Origin: Allofustis seminis DSM 15817 | GTDB lineage: Bacteria > Bacillota > Bacilli > Lactobacillales > Carnobacteriaceae_A | Assembly (NCBI RefSeq): GCF_000374325.1 | Contig: NZ_KB894079.1 | Coordinates: 156,910-220,909 of the forward strand | DNA length: 64,000 nucleotides | Direction: 5' to 3' | Shown here: positions 24,830 through 34,536 of the stretch, in pieces | Layout: every line of letters begins with the position of its first letter | Position numbering within the stretch: position 1 is the stretch's first letter | Made by a program: the position numbers and the translations under genes | The notes under the pieces: generated by a model | Database searches by the model: none | Seen by the model: the letters and a program-made list of their open reading frames with translations, nothing else | Told to the model about the DNA's origin: nothing

Positions 24830-24890
24830 AATGTGTTATAGAATAGTTTATTTGCTTTTAATATTTTTTAAAAAATTTTAGGAGGTATTC

Positions 24891-27521
24891 ATGTCTACTC
24901 AATATATCTATTCATTTAACGAAGGAAATAAAAACATGGCTGCTAAATTGGGCGGAAAAGGTGCAAACCTTGCTGAAATGACACAGTTAGGATTGCCTGT
25001 TCCTGCCGGATTTACGATAACTACAGATGCATGTATCCGTTATTTAAATAAGGATCAACAATTATGGGATTCTCTAAAAGAAGATATTAAACACCATATT
25101 CAATTAGTGGAACAAGATTTAGGGAAAGAATTTGCAAGTGTGAGCAACCCTCTCCTCTTCTCCGTTCGTTCTGGGGCAGCTATTTCGATGCCAGGGATGA
25201 TGGATACCGTTTTGAACTTAGGACTTAATGATGAGACAGTAAAAGGGCTGGCACTTTCGACCAATAATGAACGCTTTGCATTGGATTCGTATCGCCGTTT
25301 TATTCAAATGTTTGGCGATGTTGTTAAAGGAGTATCCAGTGACAAGTTTGAAAAAGCGTTAGAAACGGTAAAAAAAGAAGCGAATGCTACAGAAGATAGT
25401 GAATTACACATTAATCATTTGAATACATTAATTGATGAATATAAAAAGATTTATGAAAATGAAGTAGGATGTCCATTCCCTACGGATCCATTTGACCAAT
25501 TATTCCAAACGGTTGAATCCATTTTCAAGTCATGGAACAATGAGCGTGCACGTATCTACCGTAATCTGCATGATATTCCACATGATTTAGGGACAGCAGT
25601 AAATGTTCAGTCCATGGTCTATGGTAATATGGGAGATACTTCTGGGACTGGGGTGGCTTTTACACGTAACCCAGCGACAGGTGAAAATGATCTTTATGGC
25701 GAATATCTTATCAATGCACAAGGTGAAGATGTTGTGGCAGGTGTTCGTACACCGAAAGATATTCATGGTCTGAAAGAACAGATGCCAGATCTTTATGATG
25801 AATTCAAACATATTGCAACAAAATTGGAAACTCATTATAAAAATATGCAAGATATTGAATTTACGATTGAAAATGGTCGCTTATTCATCTTGCAAACACG
25901 TAATGGAAAACGTACCGCTCAAGCGGCGATCAATATCGCCGTCGATATGTATGATGAAAAATTAATCAGTAAAGAAGAAGCATTAATGTTAGTGGATCCT
26001 CATACATTAATTCAGCTACTCCACCCTACTTTTGATGAAAAAGTATTAGAAAATGTTCCAGTGCTCGCAAAAGGATTAGCTGCTTCTCCTGGTGCAGTAA
26101 GTGGGAAAATTTATTTCCACTCTGAAGATAGTGTGGTCGCTTCCGAATCAGGTGAAAAAGTGATTATTGTTCGCCAGGTTACTTCTCCAGAAGATTTAGC
26201 GGGAATGGTTGCTGCTGAAGGAATATTGACAGCTCAAGGTGGGATGACATCACATGCAGCCGTTGTTTCACGCGGAATGGGTAAATGCTGTGTTGCAGGT
26301 GCTTCTCAACTTTTAATTGATGATGAATTGAAGACTATGCGAATTGGCAATCGAACATTTTATGAGGGTGATGTTATTTCTCTTGATGGTTCAACAGGTT
26401 GTGTATATGAAGGCGCTCTTCCTTGTGTTGAACCGACATTTACTGGAAAATTCAAACAATTTATGGATTGGGTAGATGAAGTGCGAACGCTTGGTGTTCG
26501 AGCCAACGCAGATACACCAAAAGATACTGCAGCGGCCCTTAATTTCGGAGCAGATGGTGTCGGATTATGCCGAACAGAGCATATGTTCTTTAATGATGAG
26601 CGAATTACGGCAGTTCGTGAGATGATTTTAGCGCATTCACTGGAAGAACGTGAAACTGCCTTAGCGAAGTTACTACCATTTCAAGAGGAAGATTTTTATG
26701 GTATGTTCTTAGAACTTGATGACTTGCCAATTACTATTCGTTTGCTAGATCCACCACTTCATGAATTCTTACCACATACAGAAGAAGAAACCATGCAATT
26801 AGCGAAACATCTAGGTAAGTCAACAGATGAAGTGCGCGATCGTATGATTACATTACATGAAGTGAATCCGATGCTCGGACACCGGGGATGTCGTTTAGCA
26901 GTTACTTATCCGGAAATTTATCGTATGCAAACACGTGCGATTATCCAAGCAGCTATTCGTGCTCAAGCTAAAGGAATCGATGTAAAACCAGAAATCATGA
27001 TTCCACTTGTCATGGACGTAAAAGAATTGAAATATGTTAAAGATCACGTTATTGCAGAAGCAGAAATGGTCTTATCTGAACAAAATAAAGAAGTAGAATA
27101 TCATGTCGGCGCGATGATTGAAGTACCACGTGCGGCGCTACTCTCTAATGAAATTGCTGAAGAGAGCGATTTCTTCAGTTTTGGAACAAATGACTTATCC
27201 CAGATGACCTTTGGCTTTTCACGTGATGATGCAGGCAAGTTTCTTGCCGAATATGAAGAAAAAGGCATCATTGAAAGAAGTCCATTTGGGGCCATTGATG
27301 AGCATGGTGTAGGCGAATTACTTCAAATGTCTATCAATCGTGCACGCAGTACCAAAGCAGATTTAAAATGCGGTATTTGTGGTGAAGATGGTGGTGATCC
27401 AGCTTCAATCGCATTCTTCGATAAGATTGGCTACACCTATGTTTCATGTTCACCATTTAGAATTCCAGTTGCACGACTTGCGGCAGCTCAAAGTGCTGTT
27501 ACAAATAAAAATCATAATTAA
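24891..27521 (+). CDS. ppdK: pyruvate, phosphate dikinase
   Basis: 876 residues, normal length. It interconverts pyruvate + ATP + phosphate with phosphoenolpyruvate + AMP + pyrophosphate. Seen: the N-terminal ATP-grasp domain (GGKGANLAEMTQLGLPVPAGFTI; SVRSGAAISMPGMMDTVLNLG), the phosphohistidine swivel (GGMTSHAAVVSRGMG, about 453-467) and the C-terminal PEP/pyruvate barrel (GADGVGLCRTEHMFF; GTNDLSQMTFGFSRDD; CGICGEDGGDP with the catalytic Cys). No PPDK regulatory protein gene is adjacent. It has a strong SD and a perfect downstream terminator, so it is monocistronic. It could serve gluconeogenic or pyrophosphate-based metabolism. Confidence 0.96.
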   Translation: MSTQYIYSFNEGNKNMAAKLGGKGANLAEMTQLGLPVPAGFTITTDACIRYLNKDQQLWDSLKEDIKHHIQLVEQDLGKEFASVSNPLLFSVRSGAAISMPGMMDTVLNLGLNDETVKGLALSTNNERFALDSYRRFIQMFGDVVKGVSSDKFEKALETVKKEANATEDSELHINHLNTLIDEYKKIYENEVGCPFPTDPFDQLFQTVESIFKSWNNERARIYRNLHDIPHDLGTAVNVQSMVYGNMGDTSGTGVAFTRNPATGENDLYGEYLINAQGEDVVAGVRTPKDIHGLKEQMPDLYDEFKHIATKLETHYKNMQDIEFTIENGRLFILQTRNGKRTAQAAINIAVDMYDEKLISKEEALMLVDPHTLIQLLHPTFDEKVLENVPVLAKGLAASPGAVSGKIYFHSEDSVVASESGEKVIIVRQVTSPEDLAGMVAAEGILTAQGGMTSHAAVVSRGMGKCCVAGASQLLIDDELKTMRIGNRTFYEGDVISLDGSTGCVYEGALPCVEPTFTGKFKQFMDWVDEVRTLGVRANADTPKDTAAALNFGADGVGLCRTEHMFFNDERITAVREMILAHSLEERETALAKLLPFQEEDFYGMFLELDDLPITIRLLDPPLHEFLPHTEEETMQLAKHLGKSTDEVRDRMITLHEVNPMLGHRGCRLAVTYPEIYRMQTRAIIQAAIRAQAKGIDVKPEIMIPLVMDVKELKYVKDHVIAEAEMVLSEQNKEVEYHVGAMIEVPRAALLSNEIAEESDFFSFGTNDLSQMTFGFSRDDAGKFLAEYEEKGIIERSPFGAIDEHGVGELLQMSINRARSTKADLKCGICGEDGGDPASIAFFDKIGYTYVSCSPFRIPVARLAAAQSAVTNKNHN

Positions 27522-27543
27522 ATGATCACCTCACCTCAATGAC

Positions 27544-27577
27544 AAAAACACCTGTAGCAATGCTACAGGTGTTTTTT
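27544..27577. terminator. terminator of ppdK (also faces metQ)
   Basis: AAAACACCTGTAGCA pairs perfectly with TGCTACAGGTGTTTT, with T/A runs on both sides, between convergent ppdK and metQ. Confidence 0.9.
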
Positions 27578-27607
27578 AATGTATTTAATAAAGCGTCAGA
27601 ATTTGCT

Positions 27608-28429
27608 TTAATCGACAGGTACGACAGCGCCTTTCCACTCTTTTAAGATGAAGTCTTTAATTTTATCTGAATGTAATACTTCGACTAATTTTTTAAGTGC
27701 TTCAGAATCTTTGTCTTCGCTACGTGCTGCAATAATATTAGCATAAGGTGAGCTTGAGCTTTCAATGGCAATTGCATCAGTTAGCGGTGAAATGCCGTGA
27801 TCTACAGCGAAGTTTGAGTTAATAAAGACGACATCTCCTTCATCTTGTTCAAGCAAAGTCGTCATCAATGCAGGGTCATATTCATAATCAATGACTAAAT
27901 TTTTAGGGTTATCTTCAATGTCTTCAAAGTCAGCCGTTGATAATTCGACGCCATCTTTCACTTTAATTAATTGAGCCTCTTGCAAAATTGCAAGTACTCG
28001 ACCATGGTCTGTCACGCTATTTGAAACAAGAATCGTGGCACCATCTGGTAGTTCGCTTAGTGATTTATATTTTTTAGAGTAAGCACCCATTGGTTCCAGA
28101 TGAATGCTTCCTAAATTAACAAAGTCATAATGATGCTCTTCTACATTCTTTTCAAAGTATGGAATATGTTGAAAATAGTTGGCATCAATGTCGCCTTCTT
28201 CTAAAGCAGCGTTAGGAAGGACATAATCATTGTATGTAATAATTTCCAAATCAATTCCTTCTTCTTTAAGCAATGGTTTTGCTTGTTCTAAAATAGCAGC
28301 ATGCGGAACATTAGATGCGCCGACTGTAATTTTTGTTGAAGTTCCTTCTTCTTTTGATCCAGACTTGCCACAAGCTACGAGTACGATACTAACAACTAAT
28401 AAAACAAAATAACGTAAATATTTTTTCAT
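27608..28429 (-). CDS. metQ: methionine ABC transporter substrate-binding lipoprotein MetQ
   Basis: 273 residues. Lipobox LVAC (Cys about 20) anchors it outside the membrane. The NlpA/MetQ fold is clear: ITVGASNVPHAAILEQAKPLL, DYVLPNAALEEGDIDANYFQH and YSKKYKSLSELPDGATILV. It captures methionine for the MetNI permease. The start is ATG 28429, seven bases after GGAG. It is the last gene of metN-metI-metQ, ten nt after metI. Confidence 0.93.
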   Translation of the reverse strand: MKKYLRYFVLLVVSIVLVACGKSGSKEEGTSTKITVGASNVPHAAILEQAKPLLKEEGIDLEIITYNDYVLPNAALEEGDIDANYFQHIPYFEKNVEEHHYDFVNLGSIHLEPMGAYSKKYKSLSELPDGATILVSNSVTDHGRVLAILQEAQLIKVKDGVELSTADFEDIEDNPKNLVIDYEYDPALMTTLLEQDEGDVVFINSNFAVDHGISPLTDAIAIESSSSPYANIIAARSEDKDSEALKKLVEVLHSDKIKDFILKEWKGAVVPVD

Positions 28430-28439
28430 ATTCAATCTC

Positions 28440-29129
28440 CTATCTTTTATCTATTTTACGAACGAGAATATCGCCCGTCCATTGAATTAAAAATACAATG
28501 ACTAAAATAATGAATGTTGCAACAAGTGTTACTGTTGCATTATTTCGCTGAAACCCTTCCAAATATGCTAAGTTGCCAAGTCCACCTGCACCAATAACAC
28601 CAGCCATTGCGGTATAGCCGACAAGTGCAATAGCTGTGGAAGTGATTCCTGATACAATTGTGGGCAAACTTTCTGGAAAATACACTTTGCTAAATTTCTG
28701 CCAAGCGGTCATTCCCATTGCATCTGCCACTTCTAGTACTCCTCGATCAATATCGCGAAGTCCTGTCTCGACCATTCGTGCAAAAAATGGTGTCGCTGAT
28801 AATATAAGTGCAGGCAAGGCAGCAGCAGGACCAGTAATTGTATTTAAAAGTAGTTTGGTAACTGGTATTAATAAAACAATGAGGTTGAGAAATGGAATGG
28901 CTCGAAAAAGATTGACAATTCCAGAAAGAAATTGTGCCACAATTGTTTTCTTATGTGATCTTTGAGTTGTTCTATAAAGCAAATAACCCACTGTAATGCC
29001 TAAAAAGAAAACCGCCAATGTCGCAAAACAAGTCATAAAAAGCGTTTCATAAGTTGCGCTAAGAATTTTTTCCCAATTGACACGATCGAAATTTGTATAT
29101 TGTTCAAAAAGTGAGGGGTTATTATTCAT
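28440..29129 (-). CDS. metI: methionine ABC transporter permease MetI
   Basis: 229 residues with five hydrophobic helices and the coupling loop [20 protein letters not shown] (EAA-type motif, about 143-162). [14 protein letters not shown] and [19 protein letters not shown] are typical of MetI. Two copies would form the channel for MetN. It overlaps the end of metN by 8 nt, so translation is likely coupled. Confidence 0.93.
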   Translation of the reverse strand: MNNNPSLFEQYTNFDRVNWEKILSATYETLFMTCFATLAVFFLGITVGYLLYRTTQRSHKKTIVAQFLSGIVNLFRAIPFLNLIVLLIPVTKLLLNTITGPAAALPALILSATPFFARMVETGLRDIDRGVLEVADAMGMTAWQKFSKVYFPESLPTIVSGITSTAIALVGYTAMAGVIGAGGLGNLAYLEGFQRNNATVTLVATFIILVIVFLIQWTGDILVRKIDKR

Positions 29130-30156
29130 GATCGATCACCTCCGCTTGCACTCCCGCATTAATAAATGATTGTAGCAATTGTTTTAGTTGTGCTTCTTCA
29201 ACTTCAATATGAATGATCATTTTTCCTAAATTATCTGTCTTTAATGTGTGAATCTGGGCATAAACAATACTTATTGGGATGTCATATTTTTGACTTAAAG
29301 CTGTTACAATGGGTAAATCGACCGTCTGTTCATCAAAGGTTAGCTGAATTAATGTTCCCTTAGGATAGACATTTGAATATTGCGCCCATAGATCAATCAA
29401 CGATTCATTCATATCAATTCCAGTGGACTGAACCATTTGCCGTGTTAGCGTATGTTGCGGATGTTTGAAAATATCAACAACTTCACCCATTTCGATAATT
29501 CTGCCATCACTCATTACAGCCACATGATCACAGATTTGTTGAATGACATCCATTTCATGGGTAATCAAGACAATAGTAATTTTTAATCTTTTATTAATAT
29601 TGATAAGTAGCTCTAGTATTTCCTGTGTCGTTTGTGGATCTAAGGCACTAGTGGCTTCATCACATAATAATATTTTAGGATCATTGGCTAGCGCTCTAGC
29701 AATGCCTACACGCTGCTTCTGTCCTCCTGATAACTCGGAGGGATATTTATCTTCAAGCCCTGCCAGTCCTACTAGTTCAATTAATTCTTTCGCTTTTTGA
29801 AGGCTTTGTGTCTTTGGTGTTCCAATAATCTCAAGCGGCAACTGAACATTCTCGATGACAGTTCGGCTCCATAATAGATGAAATTGTTGGAAGATCATGC
29901 TTACATTTTGACGCGCTTTGGCAAGTTCGTTGGCAGATAATTGCGCTAAATTCTGCCCCGCAACTTCGACAGATCCGCTACTAGGAAGCTCTAATCCATT
30001 AATTAATCGAAGTAGCGTACTTTTGCCAGCACCCGAAAAGCCGATAATTCCAAAAATTTCCCCCGCTTGAATGGTTAAATTCACTTGATCGACTGCTTTA
30101 ATTTTCTGGCCATTGTTTGTTATAAAAGATTTAGATACATCATGAAAGGTAATCAT
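29122..30156 (-). CDS. metN: methionine ABC transporter ATPase MetN
   Basis: 344 residues. Walker [14 protein letters not shown] (about 38-50), signature [15 protein letters not shown], Walker [13 protein letters not shown] and the H-loop ITHEMDV are all intact. The C-terminal NIL domain (about 265-344) binds methionine and inhibits transport when the cell is replete. The start is ATG 30156 after GAGGAGGGG; a longer frame upstream would run into the T-box terminator. Expression is controlled by the T-box leader directly upstream. Confidence 0.94.
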   Translation of the reverse strand: MITFHDVSKSFITNNGQKIKAVDQVNLTIQAGEIFGIIGFSGAGKSTLLRLINGLELPSSGSVEVAGQNLAQLSANELAKARQNVSMIFQQFHLLWSRTVIENVQLPLEIIGTPKTQSLQKAKELIELVGLAGLEDKYPSELSGGQKQRVGIARALANDPKILLCDEATSALDPQTTQEILELLININKRLKITIVLITHEMDVIQQICDHVAVMSDGRIIEMGEVVDIFKHPQHTLTRQMVQSTGIDMNESLIDLWAQYSNVYPKGTLIQLTFDEQTVDLPIVTALSQKYDIPISIVYAQIHTLKTDNLGKMIIHIEVEEAQLKQLLQSFINAGVQAEVIDHE

Positions 30157-30179
30157 TATACCCCTCCTCTTCTTTATAA

Positions 30180-30475
30180 ATAAAAAAGCTCTCGCCCCAG
30201 TCATTTAGACTGAAAAGGACGAAAGCTGTTCGTGTTACCACCTTTTATTTACCGGCTCTAAAAAGTGCCGGCCTCAAGCAATACGTAAAATAATATTGCG
30301 ACGCTTTATCGGGCGTACCCGTAATTAGCTAATGATTCACTAATTATCTACACAAGGGCCATTTTCTCAATAGTTTCTTAGTTCTCTTTCACCTAGACGA
30401 GACTCTCTGTAATTAATCTGCTATCGATACTTTCCCTTGTCTTGCAGAATATTTCATTGTTGGGCATATATTACT
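30180..30475 (-). promoter_or_regulatory. T-box riboswitch (probably methionine-specific) of metNIQ
   Basis: On the minus strand the conserved T-box AGGTGGTAACACG lies at 30243-30231, followed by an antiterminator/terminator switch: CTTTCGTCC and GGGGCGAGAG arms with a T run (30226-30182). In stem I, GAGAAAATGGCC places an ATG specifier at 30362-30360. The UGGU bulge pairs with a tRNA ending ACCA, as in tRNA-Met. Uncharged tRNA-Met would stabilise the antiterminator and switch the transporter on. The downstream genes agree with a methionine identity. Confidence 0.9.
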
Positions 30476-30496
30476 AACAATTTTCAAGCTTGTCAA
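30468..30496 (-). promoter_or_regulatory. promoter of the T-box-metNIQ transcript
   Basis: TTGACA (30496-30491), exactly 17 nt, TAATAT (30473-30468) on the minus strand. It starts only a few bases beyond the nrdG stop codon. Confidence 0.8.
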
Positions 30497-30499
30497 CTG

Positions 30500-31111
30500 T
30501 TAAGTATTTTTTTCTTCGCTTTTTAGATAATCACCATGGTTCCATAATATGACTTGTCCAGATGCTAAACTCTTTTGGACATCAATGATGCGCTGGTTGG
30601 AACTGCCGCGAAAATGCAATGTAAGATCACGCAAGGCATCAATATAGCGACCATCCACAAGAATATCGACCAATTGCAGTAACTCTTTTTTATCTTCTGA
30701 TTCTTTTAAAAGTTCTTCCCATGTATAGCCTGTCCAAGACCAGATATCTTTTTCATGGCCGAATCTTTCACGAACTTTCTGGCACAAAGGAAGCAGGATA
30801 TTAGTGTTCAACATTGGCTCGCCTCCCAATAATGTGAGGCCTTGACAATAAGGTGCTGCTAAATCGTCTAAAATTTTCTGTTCTAATTCTTCTGTATAAG
30901 GAATGCCATAATTAAAATTCTGAATGACACGATTATAACAGTTTGGACAAGCAAATAAGCACCCACTGACATAAATCGAACAACGTACTCCTTCCCCATC
31001 AACAAAATTATAAGGTTTATAGTCTGCAATTTTACCTTGAGACCAGTCTTTTGCAAGCCATTCTTTTGGCTCGGGGTTTCTGATGCCAGTTTTAGGATCA
31101 TAATGTGCCAT
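30500..31111 (-). CDS. nrdG: anaerobic ribonucleotide reductase activating protein NrdG
   Basis: 203 residues. A radical-SAM enzyme that installs the glycyl radical on NrdD. The cluster motif is CLFACPNC (about 51-58), with EGVRCSIYVSGC before it and a GGEPM motif (about 96-100) after. Length is normal. It lies 22 nt after nrdD and is co-transcribed with it. No separate promoter seen. Confidence 0.93.
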   Translation of the reverse strand: MAHYDPKTGIRNPEPKEWLAKDWSQGKIADYKPYNFVDGEGVRCSIYVSGCLFACPNCYNRVIQNFNYGIPYTEELEQKILDDLAAPYCQGLTLLGGEPMLNTNILLPLCQKVRERFGHEKDIWSWTGYTWEELLKESEDKKELLQLVDILVDGRYIDALRDLTLHFRGSSNQRIIDVQKSLASGQVILWNHGDYLKSEEKNT

Positions 31112-31133
31112 TTATTTCTCCCCTTTTCTGTCA

Positions 31134-33296
31134 TTATAATTTTGGCATATGTTTAACGCGAGCCGCAATTTCTTTATGACGTCCATGTACCATTGGTCGG
31201 AGTTGTGGATTGCCTAAGTAACCGCATGTACGTTTGACAACATCACAAGTAGCTGGGTCAGTATTCCCACATGTCGGGCATTTGAAGCCTCGCTCCGTCG
31301 GTTCAAAATCTCCATCGAAGCCACATTCATAGCAGTGGTCAATTGGTGTATTCGTTCCAAGATATCCTACTTTATCATATGCATAGTCCCATACAGCCTC
31401 TAGTGCTTTAGGGTTTTGGCGCATATTAGGATATTCACAGTAATGAATGAAGCCGCCACTTGCATAAAATGGATAATCTTTTTCAAAATCTATTTTTTCA
31501 AATGGTGTTGGATTCTTACGTACGTCATAATGGAATGAGTTCGTATAATATTCTTTGTCTGTAATATCTTTCACTTTTCCAAATTTTTCAGTATCTAGAC
31601 GGCAGAAACGGTCCGTTAAACTCTCAGAAGGTGTGCTATAAACACTGAAATGGTAGTCATATTTATCCGATAATTCGCCCACTTTGGCTTTCAATGCTTT
31701 CATAATTTCAAGTGTGAAATCTTTTGCTTCTTTATTATGCTCCCAATTTGGACCATAAAAAACAGTCGCTACTTCATAAAGGCCTATATATCCTAAAGAG
31801 ACGGTTGCTCTTCGATTTTTGAATAGTTGTTCGATTGATTCATGGTTTTCCAAGTATCCCCCATAGAAAGCACCATGCTGATATAAAATCGGCGCATTCT
31901 CAGGTGTTGCATCTAGTACGCGATGCACACGATATACTAATGCATCAGAAGCAATTCCTAAGCGTTCATCAAATATTTCCCAGAATTTATCAAAATCGCC
32001 ATTAGATTCTAAGGCAATTCTTGGCAAGTTCATGGTGACTACGCCTAAGTTCATTCGACCATCAACGATTTCATTGCCTTCTTCATCTTGATAACTTTGC
32101 AAGAAAGAACGACATCCCATTGGTGCTTTAAATGATCCTGTAATCTCAACAATTTTGTCATACATTAAAACATCTGGATACATACGTTTTGTAGCACATT
32201 CTAAAGCTAATTGTTTAATATCGTAGTTTGGATCTTCTGGTTTTAAGTTGACCCCATCTTTAATGGTATAAACTAATTTAGGGAAGATTGCCGTACGTTT
32301 TTCTTTACCCAGACCTTCTATACGAACATTTAAGATAGCGCGTTGAATTTCGCGCTCAATCCAACTCGTTCCTAGACCAAATGCAATTGTTGTAAATGGT
32401 GTCTGACCATGTGCTGTATGAAGCGTATTGATCTCATATTCCAAGCTTTGCATGGCATCATATATTTCTTTTTTAGTACGTTCCATTGCGAAAGCTTCTT
32501 GATCTTTTGGATCGCTAATCCATTGTGCAGCAATTTTTTTATTTTTTTCTAAATTAATTTCTGCAAAAGGTGCAAGTGTTTCATCGATACGATTCGCACT
32601 TGTACCACCATATTGGCTGCTAGCAACGTTTGCAATGATTTGTGCCATTTGAGCTGTTGCAGTATTAATTGAACGAGGACTTTCAACTTGGGCATTGCCA
32701 ATTTCAAAACCATTTTTGAACATATCCTTAAAGTTAATCAAGCAACAGTTTGTCATTGGTGTGAATGGCTGATAATCTAGGTCGTGGACATGAATTTCAC
32801 CTTTTTGATGAGCATTTGCAACATGTGGAGGTAGCATCTGTAAACCGAGCGCTTTAGCCACCACACCAGATGTTAAGTCGCGTTGAGTATTAAAGACGCG
32901 ACTGTCTTTATTCGCATTTTCATTGACAATTGTTTGATCTTTTTCTAGTAAGTCTTTCATTTTATAGTTGATATTGACGGCATTGGCGCGTGCTAGATCT
33001 CGATTGACACGATATTCGATATATGCTTGTGCTACTTCTTGCTCTCCAGCATGCATCAATTCTTGCTCGACAATACTTTGAATTTCATAAATTTGAATAT
33101 CTGTTGTAAATCTTCTTGCAATTTCATGCAATACATTATCTAAAATCTGAGAAACTTTAGCATTATTTTCACGATCTACTGCTTTGAAAGCTTTTTCGAT
33201 GGCAGTGGCAATTTTGGTTGTATCAAAGTCTACCTGGCGACCATCACGTTTAATGACGATGATCTCATGTAAGGCATTTTTTGTTTTAGTTTTCAT
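31134..33296 (-). CDS. nrdD: anaerobic ribonucleoside-triphosphate reductase NrdD
   Basis: 720 residues. It makes dNTPs without oxygen using a glycyl radical. Seen: the N-terminal ATP-cone (VIKRDGRQVDFDTTKIATAIEKAF), a second allosteric/core region, the zinc ribbon near the C-terminus (CYECGFDGDF; CPTCGN) and the radical glycine in RTCGYLGNP. The start ATG has AAGGAG upstream. Two NrdR-like boxes lie 25-55 nt before the start. Paired with nrdG. Confidence 0.95.
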   Translation of the reverse strand: MKTKTKNALHEIIVIKRDGRQVDFDTTKIATAIEKAFKAVDRENNAKVSQILDNVLHEIARRFTTDIQIYEIQSIVEQELMHAGEQEVAQAYIEYRVNRDLARANAVNINYKMKDLLEKDQTIVNENANKDSRVFNTQRDLTSGVVAKALGLQMLPPHVANAHQKGEIHVHDLDYQPFTPMTNCCLINFKDMFKNGFEIGNAQVESPRSINTATAQMAQIIANVASSQYGGTSANRIDETLAPFAEINLEKNKKIAAQWISDPKDQEAFAMERTKKEIYDAMQSLEYEINTLHTAHGQTPFTTIAFGLGTSWIEREIQRAILNVRIEGLGKEKRTAIFPKLVYTIKDGVNLKPEDPNYDIKQLALECATKRMYPDVLMYDKIVEITGSFKAPMGCRSFLQSYQDEEGNEIVDGRMNLGVVTMNLPRIALESNGDFDKFWEIFDERLGIASDALVYRVHRVLDATPENAPILYQHGAFYGGYLENHESIEQLFKNRRATVSLGYIGLYEVATVFYGPNWEHNKEAKDFTLEIMKALKAKVGELSDKYDYHFSVYSTPSESLTDRFCRLDTEKFGKVKDITDKEYYTNSFHYDVRKNPTPFEKIDFEKDYPFYASGGFIHYCEYPNMRQNPKALEAVWDYAYDKVGYLGTNTPIDHCYECGFDGDFEPTERGFKCPTCGNTDPATCDVVKRTCGYLGNPQLRPMVHGRHKEIAARVKHMPKL

Positions 33297-33322
33297 ATGA
33301 AGGTCTCCTTTTTCAAACTTTC

Positions 33323-33352
33323 ACAATAGATAGATATATACTATATATTGTG
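33323..33352 (-). promoter_or_regulatory. candidate NrdR boxes upstream of nrdD
   Basis: CTATATATTG (33341-33350) matches the NrdR core CWATATATWG, and CAATAGATAG (33324-33333) matches at nine of ten. NrdR represses reductase operons when ATP/dATP is high. Centre spacing here is 17 bp, shorter than the usual roughly 31 bp, which lowers confidence. Confidence 0.5.
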
Positions 33353-33411
33353 ATTAAAAAGAATTATACCACATTATAAGCATAAGTAAAGGGGTATTAT
33401 GAAAAATTTAC

Positions 33412-33457
33412 AAATAAAAAAGCTTAGTCATTCGATATCTTTTATCACTAAGCTTTT
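33412..33457 (-). terminator. terminator of ppaC
   Basis: AAAAGCTTAGT / ACTAAGCTTTT arms (33417-33427, 33447-33457), T-rich on the minus strand, about 45 nt after the ppaC stop. Confidence 0.75.
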
Positions 33458-33501
33458 CGGTTAACTTTAAAAAAATATCGTCACTAAGCTTTAAAGTTGA
33501 A

Positions 33502-34440
33502 TTAATTATTAAATGCTTCTGTTAACTGTGGTACCACTTGTTTTTTTCGTGAAACAACACCTGGTAGGTCAATAGTATTCATTTGAACAGGACGATCAAA
33601 TGCCATTTCCATTTCACGATATCCTGGGCCATAAACTAAGCCGATTGAATCGCTATCTAATATATTAGTAATAAGAAGCACAAATAAATCATAATAATGT
33701 TTATCGGTCTCTTCTTTCATTGCTTCTAATATTTCACCTTTTCGTTGGGTTAATTCTTCAAAATCTACAACATTGACTTGACCGATGCGAACGACTCTTT
33801 CATTCATGTCAAATGTTTTAGCATCAGCATTTAGAATTTCAGCAGCCGTTTTAGATGAAATATTAGTGCCTGCTTTTAGCATTTCTAGACCATATTCTTC
33901 AATATTAACTCCAGCAATTTCTGCTAATTTATTTGCGACTTCGACATCTTTTGGTGTGCAAGTAGGTGATTTGAATAATAAACTATCTGAAATAATTGCA
34001 GACATCATGATTCCAGCAATATTTTTAGGGATTTCAATTCCAGATTCTTGATACATTTTATATAAGATGGTACATGTACAGCCAAGAGGCTCTGCACGAT
34101 AAAATAGCGGATCAGCAGTCTCAAAATTTGCGATACGATGATGATCGACGACCGCTTTGACGGTTACTTCTTCAATGTCATCGACACTTTGTTGCTTTTC
34201 ATTATGGTCAACAAGCATCACTTCATCTACTTCATTTGCAGCCGTTTGGATGATGCGTGGCGCTTGAATATTAAAATATTTAAGTGCATAAGCTGTTTCA
34301 TCATTTGGATGGCCTAGCGCAACAGCTTCTGCATCTCCTCCCTGCTCATTTACAAAATGGGCAAATGAAATAGCGGCACCGATGGCATCGGTATCAGGGT
34401 TTTTATGTCCAAATATTAATGTTTTAACCAATTTCTTCAC
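33502..34440 (-). CDS. ppaC: manganese-dependent inorganic pyrophosphatase (DHH family II)
   Basis: 312 residues. It hydrolyses pyrophosphate to phosphate, pulling biosynthetic reactions forward. Motifs: FGHKNPDTDAIG (metal site, about 9-20), MLVDHNEKQQS, VKAVVDHHRIANF (DHH, about 87-99) and the C-terminal DHHA2 domain ending with SRKKQVVPQL. The start appears to be GTG 34440 with AGAAAGAAAGA upstream. It lies between pflA and nrdD, a location also seen in enterococci. Removing pyrophosphate would influence the PPDK equilibrium; a link to ppdK is inference. Confidence 0.95.
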   Translation of the reverse strand: MKKLVKTLIFGHKNPDTDAIGAAISFAHFVNEQGGDAEAVALGHPNDETAYALKYFNIQAPRIIQTAANEVDEVMLVDHNEKQQSVDDIEEVTVKAVVDHHRIANFETADPLFYRAEPLGCTCTILYKMYQESGIEIPKNIAGIMMSAIISDSLLFKSPTCTPKDVEVANKLAEIAGVNIEEYGLEMLKAGTNISSKTAAEILNADAKTFDMNERVVRIGQVNVVDFEELTQRKGEILEAMKEETDKHYYDLFVLLITNILDSDSIGLVYGPGYREMEMAFDRPVQMNTIDLPGVVSRKKQVVPQLTEAFNN

Positions 34441-34496
34441 TCTTTCTTTCTATGATTTTATATTCTTAGAATAATTGAAATGCTCTAAAAATTCAA

Positions 34497-34535
34497 TTAT
34501 AAAAGAAGAAAACCGCCTGGCTTTCTTCTTTTATA
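34497..34535 (-). terminator. terminator of pflB-pflA
   Basis: ATAAAAGAAGAAA / TTTCTTCTTTTAT arms (34499-34511, 34522-34534), immediately after the pflA stop. Confidence 0.8.
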
Positions 34536-34536
34536 G

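Noticed and set aside
24831-24881. Possible 16-codon leader peptide upstream of ppdK
   Set aside because: The ATG is only one base from AAGGAGG, too close for initiation, and the peptide shows no regulatory codon pattern.
33399-33470. 22-codon plus-strand frame preceded by AAAGGGG
   Set aside because: It runs through the ppaC terminator hairpin, has no clear promoter, and the peptide resembles nothing.
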